DNA of 64,000 nucleotides from CAVTSA01 sp963737225 (GTDB lineage: Bacteria; Chloroflexota; Dormibacteria; Dormibacterales; Dormibacteraceae): NCBI GenBank assembly GCA_963737225.1, contig CAVTSA010000013.1:620001-684000 (forward strand), written 5' to 3'. The notes under the pieces are model-generated. The model did not search any database and had not been told where the DNA came from. It worked only from the letters and a program-made list of their open reading frames with translations. Of this stretch, positions 63,947 through 64,000 are shown one piece after another. Each line of letters starts with the position of its first letter. The first letter of the stretch is position 1. The translations under genes were made by a program, and so were the position numbers.

Positions 63947-64000
63947 GTGACAGGCGCCGACTGGGGACTCGTCGTCTTTCTCGTGGTGTGCGTGCTGGTG
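63947..64000 (+). CDS. N-terminus of a membrane protein (continues beyond window)
   Basis: An open frame from GTG encodes TGADWGLVVFLVVCVLV, a hydrophobic segment running off the right edge. It lies 70 bp after prs in the same direction. Too little remains to name it. Confidence 0.45.
   Translation, partial: MTGADWGLVVFLVVCVLV

Noticed and set aside
63876..63950. 24-codon ORF overlapping prs stop (TGATG) and the next GTG
   Set aside because: The overlaps are suggestive of coupling, but the peptide is Pro/Gly-rich with no recognisable similarity and the segment also forms GC-rich dyads; not enough to call a gene.

Overview
The window is very GC-rich chromosomal DNA with housekeeping content and no phage, transposase, integron or CRISPR signature. 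MurT/GatD, a bS22-type mini ribosomal protein, a membrane H+-pyrophosphatase, split lipid/keto-acid genes and many leaderless gene starts suggest a Terrabacteria-type organism (Actinomycetota or a relative such as Dormibacterota/Chloroflexota). That placement is an inference from gene content; there is no rRNA here to settle it.

Layout. 1-6.3 kb: end of a sugar-phosphate isomerase, an L,D-transpeptidase, and glutamate synthase large subunit broken by an apparent frameshift. 6.3-14.5 kb: PucR regulator, Gfo/Idh/MocA oxidoreductase, aconitase, 4-alpha-glucanotransferase and a small membrane protein, all leftward. 14.6-17.4 kb: membrane H+-pyrophosphatase divergent from soluble pyrophosphatase. 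17.4-19.7 kb: a keto-acid dehydrogenase pair in which E1-beta is fused to half of an E2 catalytic domain and the separate E2 carries the other half. 19.7-27.2 kb: LLM oxidoreductase, CocE-type hydrolase, a MarR/GbsR-ABC exporter operon, an ArsR-SRPBCC fusion and a DinB protein. 27.3-33.8 kb: a two-enzyme cell-wall hydrolase, a MocR regulator divergent from an M20 peptidase, an acyl-CoA dehydrogenase and a DHFR-like protein. 33.9-39.1 kb: a signalling cluster (two response regulators, a PD40 protein, a membrane histidine kinase and its NarL-type partner). 39.2-48.3 kb: DUF429, tRNA-Ala, SAM hydrolase, two membrane proteins, bS22, amidohydrolase, HIT, leuS, YbjQ and tRNA-Gln. 48.4-52.8 kb: comEA-comEC, GNAT, holA. 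52.9-63.9 kb: rpsT, gamma-CA-like, ispE, murT-gatD, pepC, lon, glmU and prs.

The most unusual signal is a family of at least ten intergenic 54-bp elements, each made of two 12-bp (near-)palindromes whose starts are exactly 42 bp apart (12-30-12). The palindrome sequence differs between subfamilies, but the geometry is constant. Nine of the ten begin or end 6-42 bp beyond the 3' end of a gene or tRNA (the tenth about 90 bp) and none lies in a divergent promoter region. I know of no described family with this architecture.

A second pervasive signal is a TANNNT -10 box 6-8 nt upstream of the start codon in about sixteen genes. It marks probable leaderless mRNAs and was used here to choose starts. 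Other genes (hppA, cocE-like, GNAT, DinB, luxR-type, prs) have classical Shine-Dalgarno sequences, so both initiation modes coexist.
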